Shown here: in pieces, positions 27,352 through 36,785 of the stretch
Layout of the letters: each line of letters begins with the position of its first letter
Position numbering within the stretch: position 1 is the first letter of the stretch
From: Bacillota bacterium
GTDB taxonomy: Bacteria > Bacteroidota > Bacteroidia > Bacteroidales > Bacteroidaceae
Assembly: GCA_023664625.1 (NCBI GenBank)
Contig: JAMPFD010000010.1
Coordinates: forward strand, 1 to 64,000
Direction of reading: 5' to 3'
DNA length: 64,000 bases
Made by a program: the position numbers and the translations under genes
Notes under the pieces: model-generated
Told to the model about the DNA's origin: nothing
Databases searched by the model: none
Seen by the model: the letters and a program-made list of their open reading frames with translations, nothing else

Positions 27352-30300
27352 ACAGGAAACTAATACTGTACATGTTTCTGTCTGTCATTACAGATGCCTT
27401 TGCACAGGTAGGACCGGTAAATAACATACAGACACCTGAGATTGCCAATCTCGGTATGTTCGGAACAATTCCCGTAAGCCACTATACCGGGATACCGGAC
27501 ATATCCGTCCCGTTGTACGACATCAAGGTCGGCGACTATGTTCTTCCCGTTTCCGCAAATTATCATCTTGCATCGGTAAAGCCTGAGGTCCAGTCGGGCA
27601 TTCTCGGCATGGGATGGAACCTTATGGCGGGAGGATATATTACGCGCACTGTCAACTGTGTCTATGACGAACTGTGTGGAGACGACGGCATTCCTCATGG
27701 CTTCTTCTCCCATTCGTCAAAAATGAAGGGCATCACAAACGAGTCATTTGCACAGATGACCAAGGACAGACTGCGCGGCAATGACTTCTTCGAGGTCGTT
27801 CCTGACGAGTTCTCTTTCAGCTTTTGCGGATATTCCGGGAATTTCTACTATAATGAAAACGGAGGGTGGACCGTCATATCCGACCATGACATAAAGGTTG
27901 AGTTTAATCCGGCAGACGGCGACGGATTCATAAACCGCAGCCGGTTGAAGACACGCTTCAAGACAACCGGATGGGATGTTCAGAGTGATAATAACAGATT
28001 TTTCAACAAGTTCACGCTCGTTACTCCCGACGGATGCCGGTATGAGTTCGGAGGACTTGACGCAACGGAATTCTGCATACCGTATTATGCAAGAAAGAAC
28101 AGTCCGCTTGTCCCTACGACATGGCGGCTCAGGAAAATCACTACGGCAGACAAGCGTGTCATTGAATTCAAGTATGATACATCTGCAGTGATGTGTGACA
28201 TCCGTTATGTCCCGCAGTACCGTATGCAATACGGAACCGTTCAGGAACAGACCAATCCCGAACAGAACGGCTGGCGTGGCTTTACCGGATTCCTGCTTTT
28301 TCCCGCATGCCTGACATCCATAGAGACTCCGAATGAGACCATTGACTTTACTTATTTCAAGGAAAGGAACTATGGTGACAGGTTCTACAGGAACAGCAAA
28401 GCCTTGTACTGGCAGGCAACGGGTACGCTCAGATGGCCGACATATTCATCAAACATGGAAGACCCGGCACTGCAGTTCTTCGTTTTCATGGACACACGGC
28501 AATATGAAAGCGAAAACGCCACCCGCAAGGCCATTGCCGACAATCTTACCCACAATGTCCTGCACCGCATTGCGATAACAAACAAGTTCTCTGGAAACGG
28601 ACGTTCTTTCTATTTTGAATACATAGAGAACAGCAGTGAGAGGATTAAATTACTCTCAATACTGATACGGACAGGAGTACCTGCCCTTATAAAGGGACAG
28701 TGGGGATATGAACTGCCGGAGGAAACTTCCGGAGACGATATGCCGGCATATCATTTCACATATGACATAAGTCAGACCATGCCTTACAGGTATTCCATGG
28801 CAAACACCGACTCCTGGGGATACTATAACGGCGGAGAAGTCCGCATCTCGGCAATTCCGTCATACACTACCGTACATCCGTCCTTACCTGCCACAAGAGC
28901 TGAGACCCTGTCAGAAATAATCTATCCTACCGGCGGCAGGACGGCATTCACATACAGCCTGCACGAATATTCAAAGATAGTGTCTGCCGACCACTCTGCT
29001 GTAATGAAAACCTATGGTTGCGCCGGCGGCTTGAGGGTGTCGGAGATAAACAACTATGATGAAGGAAACAGTCTTATCTGTACAAAAAAGTATTATTATT
29101 CGGAAACCAAAAACGGGGAAAGCAGCGGAGTATCCAAACCTCTTCCTGTTCATAGTGTTTCATATACAGCAGGAAGTGCGACTCTTGTGCTGAAATCGAC
29201 AGGCGGTTTCCAGACTCCTGTCACTAATCAGAACACTCCGGATGTGGGATATTCATGCGTCATAGAAGAGACCCTTGATGCCGGAGGTAATTCCCTGGGG
29301 TATAAGAAATACAGGTATTCCAACTATGATACGGACATATTCGGAATATCACACAATGACGAGAAATATTCGTATTCCACAGCTTCGGGAGGAGAGGCCA
29401 TAGCACCATACACAAGCCATTCGCAGGAAAGGGGTAAACTTCTGTCTGAGGAATTTTATGACAGCAACGGTGTCCTTAAGCGTAAAAAGGCCATACGCTA
29501 CGGAAGAACCCCGCATGCCGCCATGAAAACCGCCTATCAGCAGGAAGTGATAATCAACTACTATCCATACGATTTCATGACTTGCTCAGTGGGATGGCTG
29601 GCAAATACGCTCACATTCAGTTATTTTCCGGAGAGCGTACGCGACACTGTATATACGGAGAGCGGTGCATACAGTTCCTCAACAACCTATTCATACAATT
29701 ACGACAGGCTGCTCTCTGCCGAGACTATGCTGACCAGCAACGGTACGACAAGGAGTGTCAGATATAAATATCCGTCTGACTATGCCGGGTATGACTGGAT
29801 GAGACAACTGCACATCATTTCTCCGGTAATAGAGAAGCGCACCGAAGAGAACGGCGCGGCAACCGTCGAGACATTCGATTATCAGGCAACAGACAGTCAG
29901 ATTCCATACATAAGCCGTAAGACAACATCATGGGGAGACACCAAGACCATGAAAACTGACTTTCAGGTTAATGCCGTCAATGCTTACGGCAAACCTACGG
30001 AGGTGGAAACGGACGGATGCCTGAATGTGTATTACTGGGGCTTTCACGGTCAGAGACTGTTCTACGAAATCAAGAACGCGTCTCTGGCGGAAGCGGAGGC
30101 GTGTCTTGGAAAAGAGGCGGTTGTGTCAGAGAATGATATGCGGTACGGACTTGATTACGGAGGAATAGATGAACGGTATACAATGAAATCCTCAATATTC
30201 CATATTTATATGTATGACATGGATATGCGGCTTTATGCCGAGGTCTTTCCTGACGGTTCGGCAATACAGTATAAGTATGATATGCTTGGACGGCTGCGTG

Positions 30301-30371
30301 AGAAATATATCGTTAATCCGTATACTGACCGGAAACAGGTGCTTAACCAATACGATTATCATTACAAATAA
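27348..30371 (+). CDS. Rhs/YD-repeat family protein, N-terminal shell component
   Basis: A 1007-residue protein with a signal peptide (MNRKLILYMFLSVITDAFAQ). The N-terminal part has the pattern of Bacteroidota Rhs proteins resembling SpvB/TcB starts (GPVNNIQTPEIANLGMFG, VSHYTGIPDISVPLYDIK, GILGMGWNLMAGGYITR). The C-terminal 350 residues contain YD repeats (YRYSNYDTDIFG, YKYPSDYAGYDWM, YKYDMLGRLREKY). It lacks the hyperconserved Rhs core and has no toxin tip; it ends in a YD repeat. The next gene supplies the rest, so the sugar-cage-like shell seems to be split over two polypeptides. It overlaps the upstream gene by 4 bp and is 9 bp from the next. Family confident; the split-shell role is inferred. 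Confidence 0.82.
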   Translation: MNRKLILYMFLSVITDAFAQVGPVNNIQTPEIANLGMFGTIPVSHYTGIPDISVPLYDIKVGDYVLPVSANYHLASVKPEVQSGILGMGWNLMAGGYITRTVNCVYDELCGDDGIPHGFFSHSSKMKGITNESFAQMTKDRLRGNDFFEVVPDEFSFSFCGYSGNFYYNENGGWTVISDHDIKVEFNPADGDGFINRSRLKTRFKTTGWDVQSDNNRFFNKFTLVTPDGCRYEFGGLDATEFCIPYYARKNSPLVPTTWRLRKITTADKRVIEFKYDTSAVMCDIRYVPQYRMQYGTVQEQTNPEQNGWRGFTGFLLFPACLTSIETPNETIDFTYFKERNYGDRFYRNSKALYWQATGTLRWPTYSSNMEDPALQFFVFMDTRQYESENATRKAIADNLTHNVLHRIAITNKFSGNGRSFYFEYIENSSERIKLLSILIRTGVPALIKGQWGYELPEETSGDDMPAYHFTYDISQTMPYRYSMANTDSWGYYNGGEVRISAIPSYTTVHPSLPATRAETLSEIIYPTGGRTAFTYSLHEYSKIVSADHSAVMKTYGCAGGLRVSEINNYDEGNSLICTKKYYYSETKNGESSGVSKPLPVHSVSYTAGSATLVLKSTGGFQTPVTNQNTPDVGYSCVIEETLDAGGNSLGYKKYRYSNYDTDIFGISHNDEKYSYSTASGGEAIAPYTSHSQERGKLLSEEFYDSNGVLKRKKAIRYGRTPHAAMKTAYQQEVIINYYPYDFMTCSVGWLANTLTFSYFPESVRDTVYTESGAYSSSTTYSYNYDRLLSAETMLTSNGTTRSVRYKYPSDYAGYDWMRQLHIISPVIEKRTEENGAATVETFDYQATDSQIPYISRKTTSWGDTKTMKTDFQVNAVNAYGKPTEVETDGCLNVYYWGFHGQRLFYEIKNASLAEAEACLGKEAVVSENDMRYGLDYGGIDERYTMKSSIFHIYMYDMDMRLYAEVFPDGSAIQYKYDMLGRLREKYIVNPYTDRKQVLNQYDYHYK

Positions 30372-30380
30372 ACACTCATC

Positions 30381-33300
30381 ATGACGGCAATAAACAAAAA
30401 TACAGTGTTGGTGCTCATGGCTTTGTTCGTAACGGCAAGCCTTTACGGACAGGAGAATAATGATGACGACACGTTGCTCGGGGTGGACGAGGACAGTTAC
30501 ATCTATCTGCCATACGAGGATGAGGAAGACTTTGTGAAACTTCCTGCGAGCGAGGGGACAAACTCTGTGGTCATGCTTGGCAGCAGGTCGCAGGATTGTT
30601 CCGAAAAACTCATTACGGCACAATACCATGATGGCTTCGGGCGCATGAAGGAAGAGGTTTGTGCCGGAATAACACCAGCACGGAACGACCTTGTCATGCT
30701 TCATGAGTATGATGCTCTCGGCAGAAAGACACGTACGTGGTTGCCGGCGGTAACCACTCCAGGCGTACCCGGAGAATATGTTCCTTATTCACAATGCGCT
30801 GCCGGTGCCGCCGGTGCATGGGCGGACGGGAAGCCGTATACAGAGGATACTTACGATAATGTACCTGACGGTATGATAAGAAGTACCGCCGGACCTGGTT
30901 CTGCATGGCATGATAACGGAAAAACAGTAAGATATGACATGCTTGCAAATGTCGTTGGGAACGATACGCTGAACTGCGTACTTTACAAGACAGACGGAAA
31001 CGGCATCAGCAGTTTGTCGCTCTCTGTTGCGGGAGACTATCCCTCAGGAACTCTGTCGGTTGTAAGGACAGAGAACGAAGACGGAGTTACCGCATTGGAA
31101 TTTCAGGACAGGCAGGGAAAGACTGTCCTGAAAAGGATGGTGGAGCATAAGGGAACGGTGAAGGTGACGTATGACACATATTATATATATGACAGCCGTG
31201 GAAATCTTGTTGTGACAGTTCCTCCTGCTCTTGCTGCTGAATACAGATACGGGGATGTTCCGTATGACTATATTTATGAATATGCGTATATATATGAATA
31301 CGACGGAAGAAACAGGAGATGCTCTGCCAAAATGCCGGGAGCGGATGCCGTGCTGACGGAATATGACGGTGCTGACCGTCCGCTGTTTGTCCAGACCGGT
31401 GAGCAGAGGAAGCGAAATGAAAGTACGTTCCATATATATGATAAATTCGGAAGGGAATGTATCACGGGAACGTGCTCCTACAATATTCCCGCACCAGGGC
31501 AGTCGCTGTATTTCAATGAAGTTCCCTACTGTGCATACACCGGAGGCGGCTGGATGGGATATGATGTCTACGGACTTTCCCTCACCGGAGTGCGCATCAT
31601 GACAGTGAACTATTATGACACTTACGGCTTCGCAGACGGACACAGTGAGCTGGCATATACGAAAGAGGATGGGTATGGCAGAAAGTTCAACAAGGCACAG
31701 GGGTTGCTCACAGGACGTGCCACGGCATGCCTGTGTCCGGGAAAGGATGATTCCGGCTATATCTATGAGGCTGTCTACTATGACTGGCGGCAGAGGGTGG
31801 TGCAGAGAAAGGCTACAAACTACCGGGAGGGCACTGACACTCATTTCTATGCATATAATTTCTCAGGGCAGGAGACTGCTCACAGACATGTCCACACCGG
31901 TCGTGTACAACTGAAACCTGCGACTACGGTGCAGGAGACAACGACAACATACGATCATGCAGGCAGACTGCTCAGGCGGACGCACAGCGTGAACGGCAGT
32001 GAGCCTGTGACAATTGCTTCATGCGAATATGATGAGTTTGGCAGACTTCTCTCTGACAGCAGGAACGGCTCGGCGGCTCTGACCACCGGTTATAAATATA
32101 ACATACGCTCATGGATGACGGGAATCAGTGGTTCTCTGCTTGACATGTCCATGGGCTACGAGACAGGAGAGTACGGAGGCAGACCATGCTTCTCGGGAAA
32201 TATGTCGTCCTTGCGGTGGCAGGCGGGAGACGGAAAGGAGCGAAGCTATTCTTTCAGTTATGACGGTCTGTCAAGGCTCACGGGTGCCGCATATCAGGAT
32301 GTCTCATCAGGACAGAGCGGACAGTATGACACAGAGTATTCCTACGACAAGCAGGGCAATATCCTCTCCCTCAGGCGGAGCGGTCTGCGGGATGGCGGAG
32401 TCTGTGGCATTATTGATGACCTTACATACGAATACGACGGCAACAGACTGCGGAAAGTATCTGATGCCGTCGGTGGCCCATATTACAAAGGAGCCATGCA
32501 CTTCAATGACGGTGCTTATGCGGACACGGAGTACACCTACAACCTTGACGGAAGCCTTGTCTCTGACAAGAACAAGAGGATAAAAGAGATAAGGTACAAT
32601 ATAGCGGGACTCCCTGAGAGTATCCTTTTCGACAATAAAAAGAATATAGAGTTCACATATACAGCCACGGGAGAGAAACTCAGAGCGGACTATGTGCTTG
32701 ACATTCTGTCAATAGAAGACCCGAAGATAAGCGTCCTCGGTCTTGATGCGGAACTGCCTGGAGAAATTTCCGGAGATGATTTGAAACCTCTCCGCCCGTC
32801 ATTAAAGGATAGTATCGGAATGACAGACGAATACATTAATCTCATGTACGGCCTGCACCGTATAGACTACTGTGGGAACGTAATCTACGAGAATCTCCGT
32901 CTTGACCGCCTCCTTTTCGATGGAGGATATGTCACGTTCACAAATAAGAAGCCTGTCTACCATTTCTGTCTCAGCGACCACCAGGGTAATGTCCGTGTCG
33001 TGGCGGATGCAAACGGCAATGTCGAACAGGTGAACCACTACTATCCTTTCGGCGCACTGTTCGGAGAAAGCACAGGCAAGGATGTTCACAGGTATAAATA
33101 TAACGGTAAGGAGCTTGACCGTCTCCTCGCCCTTGACTGGTACGACTACGGCGCACGATGGTATGACCCTGTCCTCGCCAGGTGGCATGTCATTGACCCT
33201 ATGGCGGAAGTGTATTCCGGTGTAACTCCGTTCGGGTATTGTCAAAATAATCCTATAAACAAGATTGATCCCGATGGCACTGATGATTATTATACAAATT

Positions 33301-33887
33301 CTGGTCTGTTTTTATATTCAGATAATAAGGTCACAGATTTTATTATTATCCGTAATGAAGCTTTGTACAAACAAAAACAGATGACAAATGCCGTTTGGAT
33401 CAATCCTTATATTCCATTGGAGGAAACTGTTTTGTCATCAGAAGCTTATTCAAATATATTTACTGATGTGTTGTCAAAAATGAACGGTGTGAATGTAGCT
33501 GATCTCCATAATGGGAAAGTATCAGTCACTGTATGGCAGGACGATGGTAATATGAGATCAACCACAGACCAATATAATGACGCTGGTTTGACAGGAGACG
33601 TATTAGCAGGGATAGGCCCATATAAAGGAAAACAACGTTTAACTGCTTATGTTGACATTTTTGGAACCACTGAACAAAAGATATACTCTTCAAGATCCAA
33701 TATACAAAACTTATTGGGAGTTCATGAATATATTGAACATTTTAGAAATGATATGGGAAATGACAACAACTCACATCTAAAAATATATAAGAGTATGCAA
33801 CAACACCCATCTTGGCGCAATACGACACCTTCTTATAAAAAATATATGATAAATATATATAATTCTCTAAAAAGAAAAACAAAATGA
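30381..33887 (+). CDS. Rhs repeat-associated core protein with C-terminal toxin tip
   Basis: 1168 residues. A signal peptide (MTAINKNTVLVLMALFVTAS, then LYGQ) is followed by a DUF6443-like N-terminal region (YHDGFGRMKEEV, YDALGRKTRTWLP), many YD repeats, and the Rhs-associated core at about residues 855-965 (HFCLSDHQGNVRVV, YYPFGALFGE, YNGKELDRLLALDWYDYGAR, WYDPVLARWHVIDPMAE, GYCQNNPINKIDPDG). After the core the DNA becomes clearly more AT-rich and the sequence is unrelated to the other cassettes: a 200-residue tip with GVHEYIEHF (HExxxH) and a later His, suggesting a metal-dependent hydrolase. Its stop overlaps the next lipoprotein gene by 4 bp, the classic toxin-immunity arrangement. The toxin activity is not established. 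Confidence 0.88.
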   Translation: MTAINKNTVLVLMALFVTASLYGQENNDDDTLLGVDEDSYIYLPYEDEEDFVKLPASEGTNSVVMLGSRSQDCSEKLITAQYHDGFGRMKEEVCAGITPARNDLVMLHEYDALGRKTRTWLPAVTTPGVPGEYVPYSQCAAGAAGAWADGKPYTEDTYDNVPDGMIRSTAGPGSAWHDNGKTVRYDMLANVVGNDTLNCVLYKTDGNGISSLSLSVAGDYPSGTLSVVRTENEDGVTALEFQDRQGKTVLKRMVEHKGTVKVTYDTYYIYDSRGNLVVTVPPALAAEYRYGDVPYDYIYEYAYIYEYDGRNRRCSAKMPGADAVLTEYDGADRPLFVQTGEQRKRNESTFHIYDKFGRECITGTCSYNIPAPGQSLYFNEVPYCAYTGGGWMGYDVYGLSLTGVRIMTVNYYDTYGFADGHSELAYTKEDGYGRKFNKAQGLLTGRATACLCPGKDDSGYIYEAVYYDWRQRVVQRKATNYREGTDTHFYAYNFSGQETAHRHVHTGRVQLKPATTVQETTTTYDHAGRLLRRTHSVNGSEPVTIASCEYDEFGRLLSDSRNGSAALTTGYKYNIRSWMTGISGSLLDMSMGYETGEYGGRPCFSGNMSSLRWQAGDGKERSYSFSYDGLSRLTGAAYQDVSSGQSGQYDTEYSYDKQGNILSLRRSGLRDGGVCGIIDDLTYEYDGNRLRKVSDAVGGPYYKGAMHFNDGAYADTEYTYNLDGSLVSDKNKRIKEIRYNIAGLPESILFDNKKNIEFTYTATGEKLRADYVLDILSIEDPKISVLGLDAELPGEISGDDLKPLRPSLKDSIGMTDEYINLMYGLHRIDYCGNVIYENLRLDRLLFDGGYVTFTNKKPVYHFCLSDHQGNVRVVADANGNVEQVNHYYPFGALFGESTGKDVHRYKYNGKELDRLLALDWYDYGARWYDPVLARWHVIDPMAEVYSGVTPFGYCQNNPINKIDPDGTDDYYTNSGLFLYSDNKVTDFIIIRNEALYKQKQMTNAVWINPYIPLEETVLSSEAYSNIFTDVLSKMNGVNVADLHNGKVSVTVWQDDGNMRSTTDQYNDAGLTGDVLAGIGPYKGKQRLTAYVDIFGTTEQKIYSSRSNIQNLLGVHEYIEHFRNDMGNDNNSHLKIYKSMQQHPSWRNTTPSYKKYMINIYNSLKRKTK
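32928..33255 (+). repeat. Rhs-core direct repeat, copy 1 (inside the full-length gene)
   Basis: The roughly 330-bp core segment is repeated at 35862-36190 and, shortened, at 38193-38410, all in the same orientation. High similarity ends at the tip junction in each copy. Confidence 0.85.
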
Positions 33888-34462
33888 AAAATATAATTTT
33901 TATCATTATTATCATTACTTTTTATGGGTGCGGAAAAACATCAAAGAAGGACAGAGATGATAACGTGGCTTTTCCTGTAATAGCGTTGCTGTCAAGAGTG
34001 GATTGTACTTGGTTTGAAGATTCAACTTTGAATAAAAAGTCAGGAATAGATAAGATGGGAAAAGTGTTTCTTAAGTTTATATTGACAAATCCGAATGATA
34101 GTCCTGTTGCTCTTCCAATATACAGGGCTGACATTGATACTTTATATAAATCGCATATAGAGGTATATCGAAACAAATTTAAATTGGAGTCAGAAAAGCT
34201 TTATTCTAACGAACTTGTTCTCAGAGGCAGGGAGCAATGTTCTATAACAGTAAAAATACAGGATATAAGTGAAACTGGATATAGAGATTTTAAAGATATA
34301 AGTAAGGCTGTTTCCTCTCTTGATTTCAGGTATATAAAAGACGTGTCGGACAGTATATATTTCAAAGAGAGACTGGGCTGTATGAAATTTTATATAGACA
34401 ACATTTTAGAAATCACATACAGAAGTCCTGACACTTTTGATAGTGTTGTGATGTACAGATAG
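33884..34462 (+). CDS. lipoprotein, candidate immunity protein (family A, copy 1)
   Basis: 192 residues with a short lipoprotein signal (MKNIIFIIIIITFYGC; the lipobox Cys is residue 16), hence predicted on the periplasmic side of a membrane. The ATG overlaps the stop of the Rhs toxin (ATGA), so the two are co-translated. It is a paralogue of the next gene: both have exactly 192 residues and share the patterns LTNPN, LRGRE/KEC-type (LVLRGREQCSITVKIQDI versus LMLRGKERCVIMLKIHDM) and F-Y-IK before an acidic end. No known family was recognised. Position makes it the best candidate for immunity to the tip of the gene at 30381. It is AT-rich compared with the Rhs genes. Confidence 0.75.
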   Translation: MKNIIFIIIIITFYGCGKTSKKDRDDNVAFPVIALLSRVDCTWFEDSTLNKKSGIDKMGKVFLKFILTNPNDSPVALPIYRADIDTLYKSHIEVYRNKFKLESEKLYSNELVLRGREQCSITVKIQDISETGYRDFKDISKAVSSLDFRYIKDVSDSIYFKERLGCMKFYIDNILEITYRSPDTFDSVVMYR

Positions 34463-34487
34463 AAACGTTCACAAAAATGAAAATAAG

Positions 34488-35066
34488 ATGAAAAAAATAT
34501 TATACACATTCATCGTAATATCTTTTGTAGGATGTGATTTGCAATTCTGGGAAGATCATAATTCCGAGTTTTTGCCTGTAAACGCATCATTGACAAAGTT
34601 AAGCTATACCCAGCTTGAAGATACCGCATATACTAAGTATGACAAATCAGGGCAAATGTATTTAGAATTGACACTGACAAATCCGAACGAGGAGACTGTT
34701 TGCCTCCCAATGAACAAGGTTTATATAGATTCTGTTTTTACAGATACTATATGTAAATCATATATTTCAGTATCTTTGAGTGGGTATAATTTGAACATAC
34801 ATAAACAGAATCCTCACCCTCTTATGTTGCGAGGTAAGGAAAGATGCGTCATAATGCTAAAAATACATGATATGCCAGCCCGACATTTATATGATATAAA
34901 GAAAACCATTGTAAATATGGAATTTGAGTATATCAAAACAAAATCAGATTCCGTTTATTGTGAAAAGAAGATTGGTGATATAAAGTTTACTGTAGATGAA
35001 AACGTTGTCATACATAAACTTCCGGAAACATTCTGGCAGGGTAATAATTATCTCATGCCATATTGA
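34488..35066 (+). CDS. lipoprotein, candidate immunity protein (family A, copy 2)
   Basis: 192 residues; the lipobox is MKKILYTFIVISFVGC (Cys 16). A diverged tandem duplicate of the gene 25 bp upstream, with the same length and the same order of motifs (LTLTNPNEETVCLP, LRGKERC, KIHDM, FEYIK, GDIKFTVD). Duplicated immunity genes behind a polymorphic toxin often protect against tip variants carried by other strains; that role is inferred. Low GC content and a Bacteroidota-like lack of Shine-Dalgarno sequence. Confidence 0.72.
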   Translation: MKKILYTFIVISFVGCDLQFWEDHNSEFLPVNASLTKLSYTQLEDTAYTKYDKSGQMYLELTLTNPNEETVCLPMNKVYIDSVFTDTICKSYISVSLSGYNLNIHKQNPHPLMLRGKERCVIMLKIHDMPARHLYDIKKTIVNMEFEYIKTKSDSVYCEKKIGDIKFTVDENVVIHKLPETFWQGNNYLMPY

Positions 35067-35197
35067 ATTTACTGATTATCTGACCAATTACAGATATCAC
35101 AAAACAGCAAAGACCAACGGAGAAGCTGTCAGACAAGAACATGAGGGGAATATGATGTTATAAGTCCAATTTCAGTAAAACCAAAACAATATAAACG

Positions 35198-35752
35198 ATG
35201 AAATGTTTAATAAGTATATTAATGTTACTGTTTGTCAATTCATGTGCTAATATGAATGATGGCATAGCCGTATCATACTTAACAGGATGTATAGAAACAT
35301 TGACCGCAATAAGTTGTGAGGAGATGAAAAAGCATCATGGGAAAATACAAAACGACACTTTAATTTACATAACAAAGAATGAGTTTGAACGGATTATTGA
35401 ACTTATGAACTCTCCTCGAACTTCTAAAACGGGATGTGATTCAAGAATGTACATTCAACACGGTTCCTTGGAATTGTGTGTTGGGGATTTAGACTGTCTT
35501 TGCGATATTAATGGAAATAATATGACGGACTATGATACATGGATAGTATATCAGATAAAATGTAAATCAGGATATTATAATCACATACCACAGGATTACT
35601 TGGAATATGATAATTCTATCAAGAAATATGGAATGCCGAAAGATTATAAATATTTGTATGGTAATATGAATTTAGATAATAAACAATCTTTTCCAAAGCA
35701 TTTGAAACGCAAACGATATGTAAAAGTTCTGTTCAAAGTGAAAACTGATTGA
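35198..35752 (+). CDS. lipoprotein of unknown function in the Rhs locus
   Basis: 184 residues, lipobox MKCLISILMLLFVNSC (Cys 16). The mature part contains several Cys residues (GCIETLTAISC, GCDSRMY, LCVGDLDCLCDING), which could form disulphides in the periplasm, and a basic C-terminus (KHLKRKRYVKVLFKVK). It is not similar to the two lipoproteins before it. It lies alone, 131 bp after family A and 79 bp before the first orphan Rhs cassette, so it may be the immunity gene of a tip that was lost. No family recognised. Confidence 0.65.
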   Translation: MKCLISILMLLFVNSCANMNDGIAVSYLTGCIETLTAISCEEMKKHHGKIQNDTLIYITKNEFERIIELMNSPRTSKTGCDSRMYIQHGSLELCVGDLDCLCDINGNNMTDYDTWIVYQIKCKSGYYNHIPQDYLEYDNSIKKYGMPKDYKYLYGNMNLDNKQSFPKHLKRKRYVKVLFKVKTD

Positions 35753-35831
35753 ATAGTCTGGCAGATTTTCCACGCACAAGAATAGGCGGAAATATGGCGA
35801 AAGTCTGAAGTCAAAAGAAAGAAAACGTATA

Positions 35832-36785
35832 ATGACAAGAAACAGACAATATAACGGCGGACATGTCACTTTCACGAATAAGAAGCCTGTCTACCATTTC
35901 TGCCTGAGTGACCATCAGGGCAATGTCCGTGTCGTGGCGGATGCAAACGGCAATGCAGAGCAGATGAACCACTATTACCCTTTTGGCGCACTGTTCGGAG
36001 AAAGCACCGGCAAAGATGTCCATAGGTATAAATATAACGGTAAGGAGCTTGACCGCCTCCTCGCCATTGACTGGTACGACTACGGCGCACGATGGTATGA
36101 CCCCGTCCTGGCCCGGTGGCACGCCATTGACCCTATGTCGGAAGAGTATTCAGGTGTCACTCCGTTCGGGTATTGTCTGAATAATGCGGTAAGGTGGGTT
36201 GACATTAAAGGTTTGCACCCAGGAGACAAGTTCTTCACACCAGATGCGGCAGCCTTCAATTTCGGAATGATTTTCAATTACAGTTCTATAAAAAACGGTG
36301 TTGAAAAAAGCAGTCTCATTTACAGCTATACAGATGATAGCGGGAAAACATGGTATTCCTATAATGAGCCAAATACCGGCACTAAAGATTCTGTGCGCCC
36401 AAATACAAAAATTCCAAAAGGCTCGAAAGCTTACGCCATAATTCACACCCATGCCGACTACAGTAAAGAATATTACAATAGCCAATTCTCAGACGCTGAT
36501 ATACGGGCTTGTAAAGCCGTGAATATATCCGGTTACCTGTGTTCCCCGGACGGAACAATGAAAAAATACCATAGAAAATCTGACGAAACATACGAGCACA
36601 TAACATTTAGGCAAATGAGACTGCCAAGTGATGCGTCTGACCCTCAGAATAATGGATATACAACAGAAAAGATAGATAGAGAGTTTGAACAACTTTCTTT
36701 CTGGGATCAATTAATGTATTGGAGAAAACAGGAGAACATGTTAGATGAAAAAAGTAAGGAACTTATTTTACGTAATAATTATTGA
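35832..36785 (+). CDS. orphan Rhs core plus DUF4329-like tip cassette
   Basis: 317 residues. Residues about 10-120 repeat the Rhs core of the full-length gene nearly exactly (TFTNKKPVYHFCLSDHQG, YYPFGALFGESTGKDVHRY, WYDPVLARWHAIDPMSEEYS). There is no signal peptide and no shell, so the cassette could act only after recombination into the full-length gene. Residues 125-317 form a different tip resembling DUF4329 (HPGDKFFTPDAAAFNFGM, KAYAIIHTHADYSKEYYN, FSDADIRACKAVNISGYLC), a JAB-like domain with HTH and Asp residues seen in polymorphic toxins. It overlaps the next gene by 41 bp. An ATG is present, but no promoter was found. Confidence 0.75.
   Translation: MTRNRQYNGGHVTFTNKKPVYHFCLSDHQGNVRVVADANGNAEQMNHYYPFGALFGESTGKDVHRYKYNGKELDRLLAIDWYDYGARWYDPVLARWHAIDPMSEEYSGVTPFGYCLNNAVRWVDIKGLHPGDKFFTPDAAAFNFGMIFNYSSIKNGVEKSSLIYSYTDDSGKTWYSYNEPNTGTKDSVRPNTKIPKGSKAYAIIHTHADYSKEYYNSQFSDADIRACKAVNISGYLCSPDGTMKKYHRKSDETYEHITFRQMRLPSDASDPQNNGYTTEKIDREFEQLSFWDQLMYWRKQENMLDEKSKELILRNNY
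35862..36190 (+). repeat. Rhs-core direct repeat, copy 2
   Basis: Closely matches 32928-33255 in the same orientation; differences are mostly at third codon positions. It provides a homology arm for swapping the downstream tip. Confidence 0.85.
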
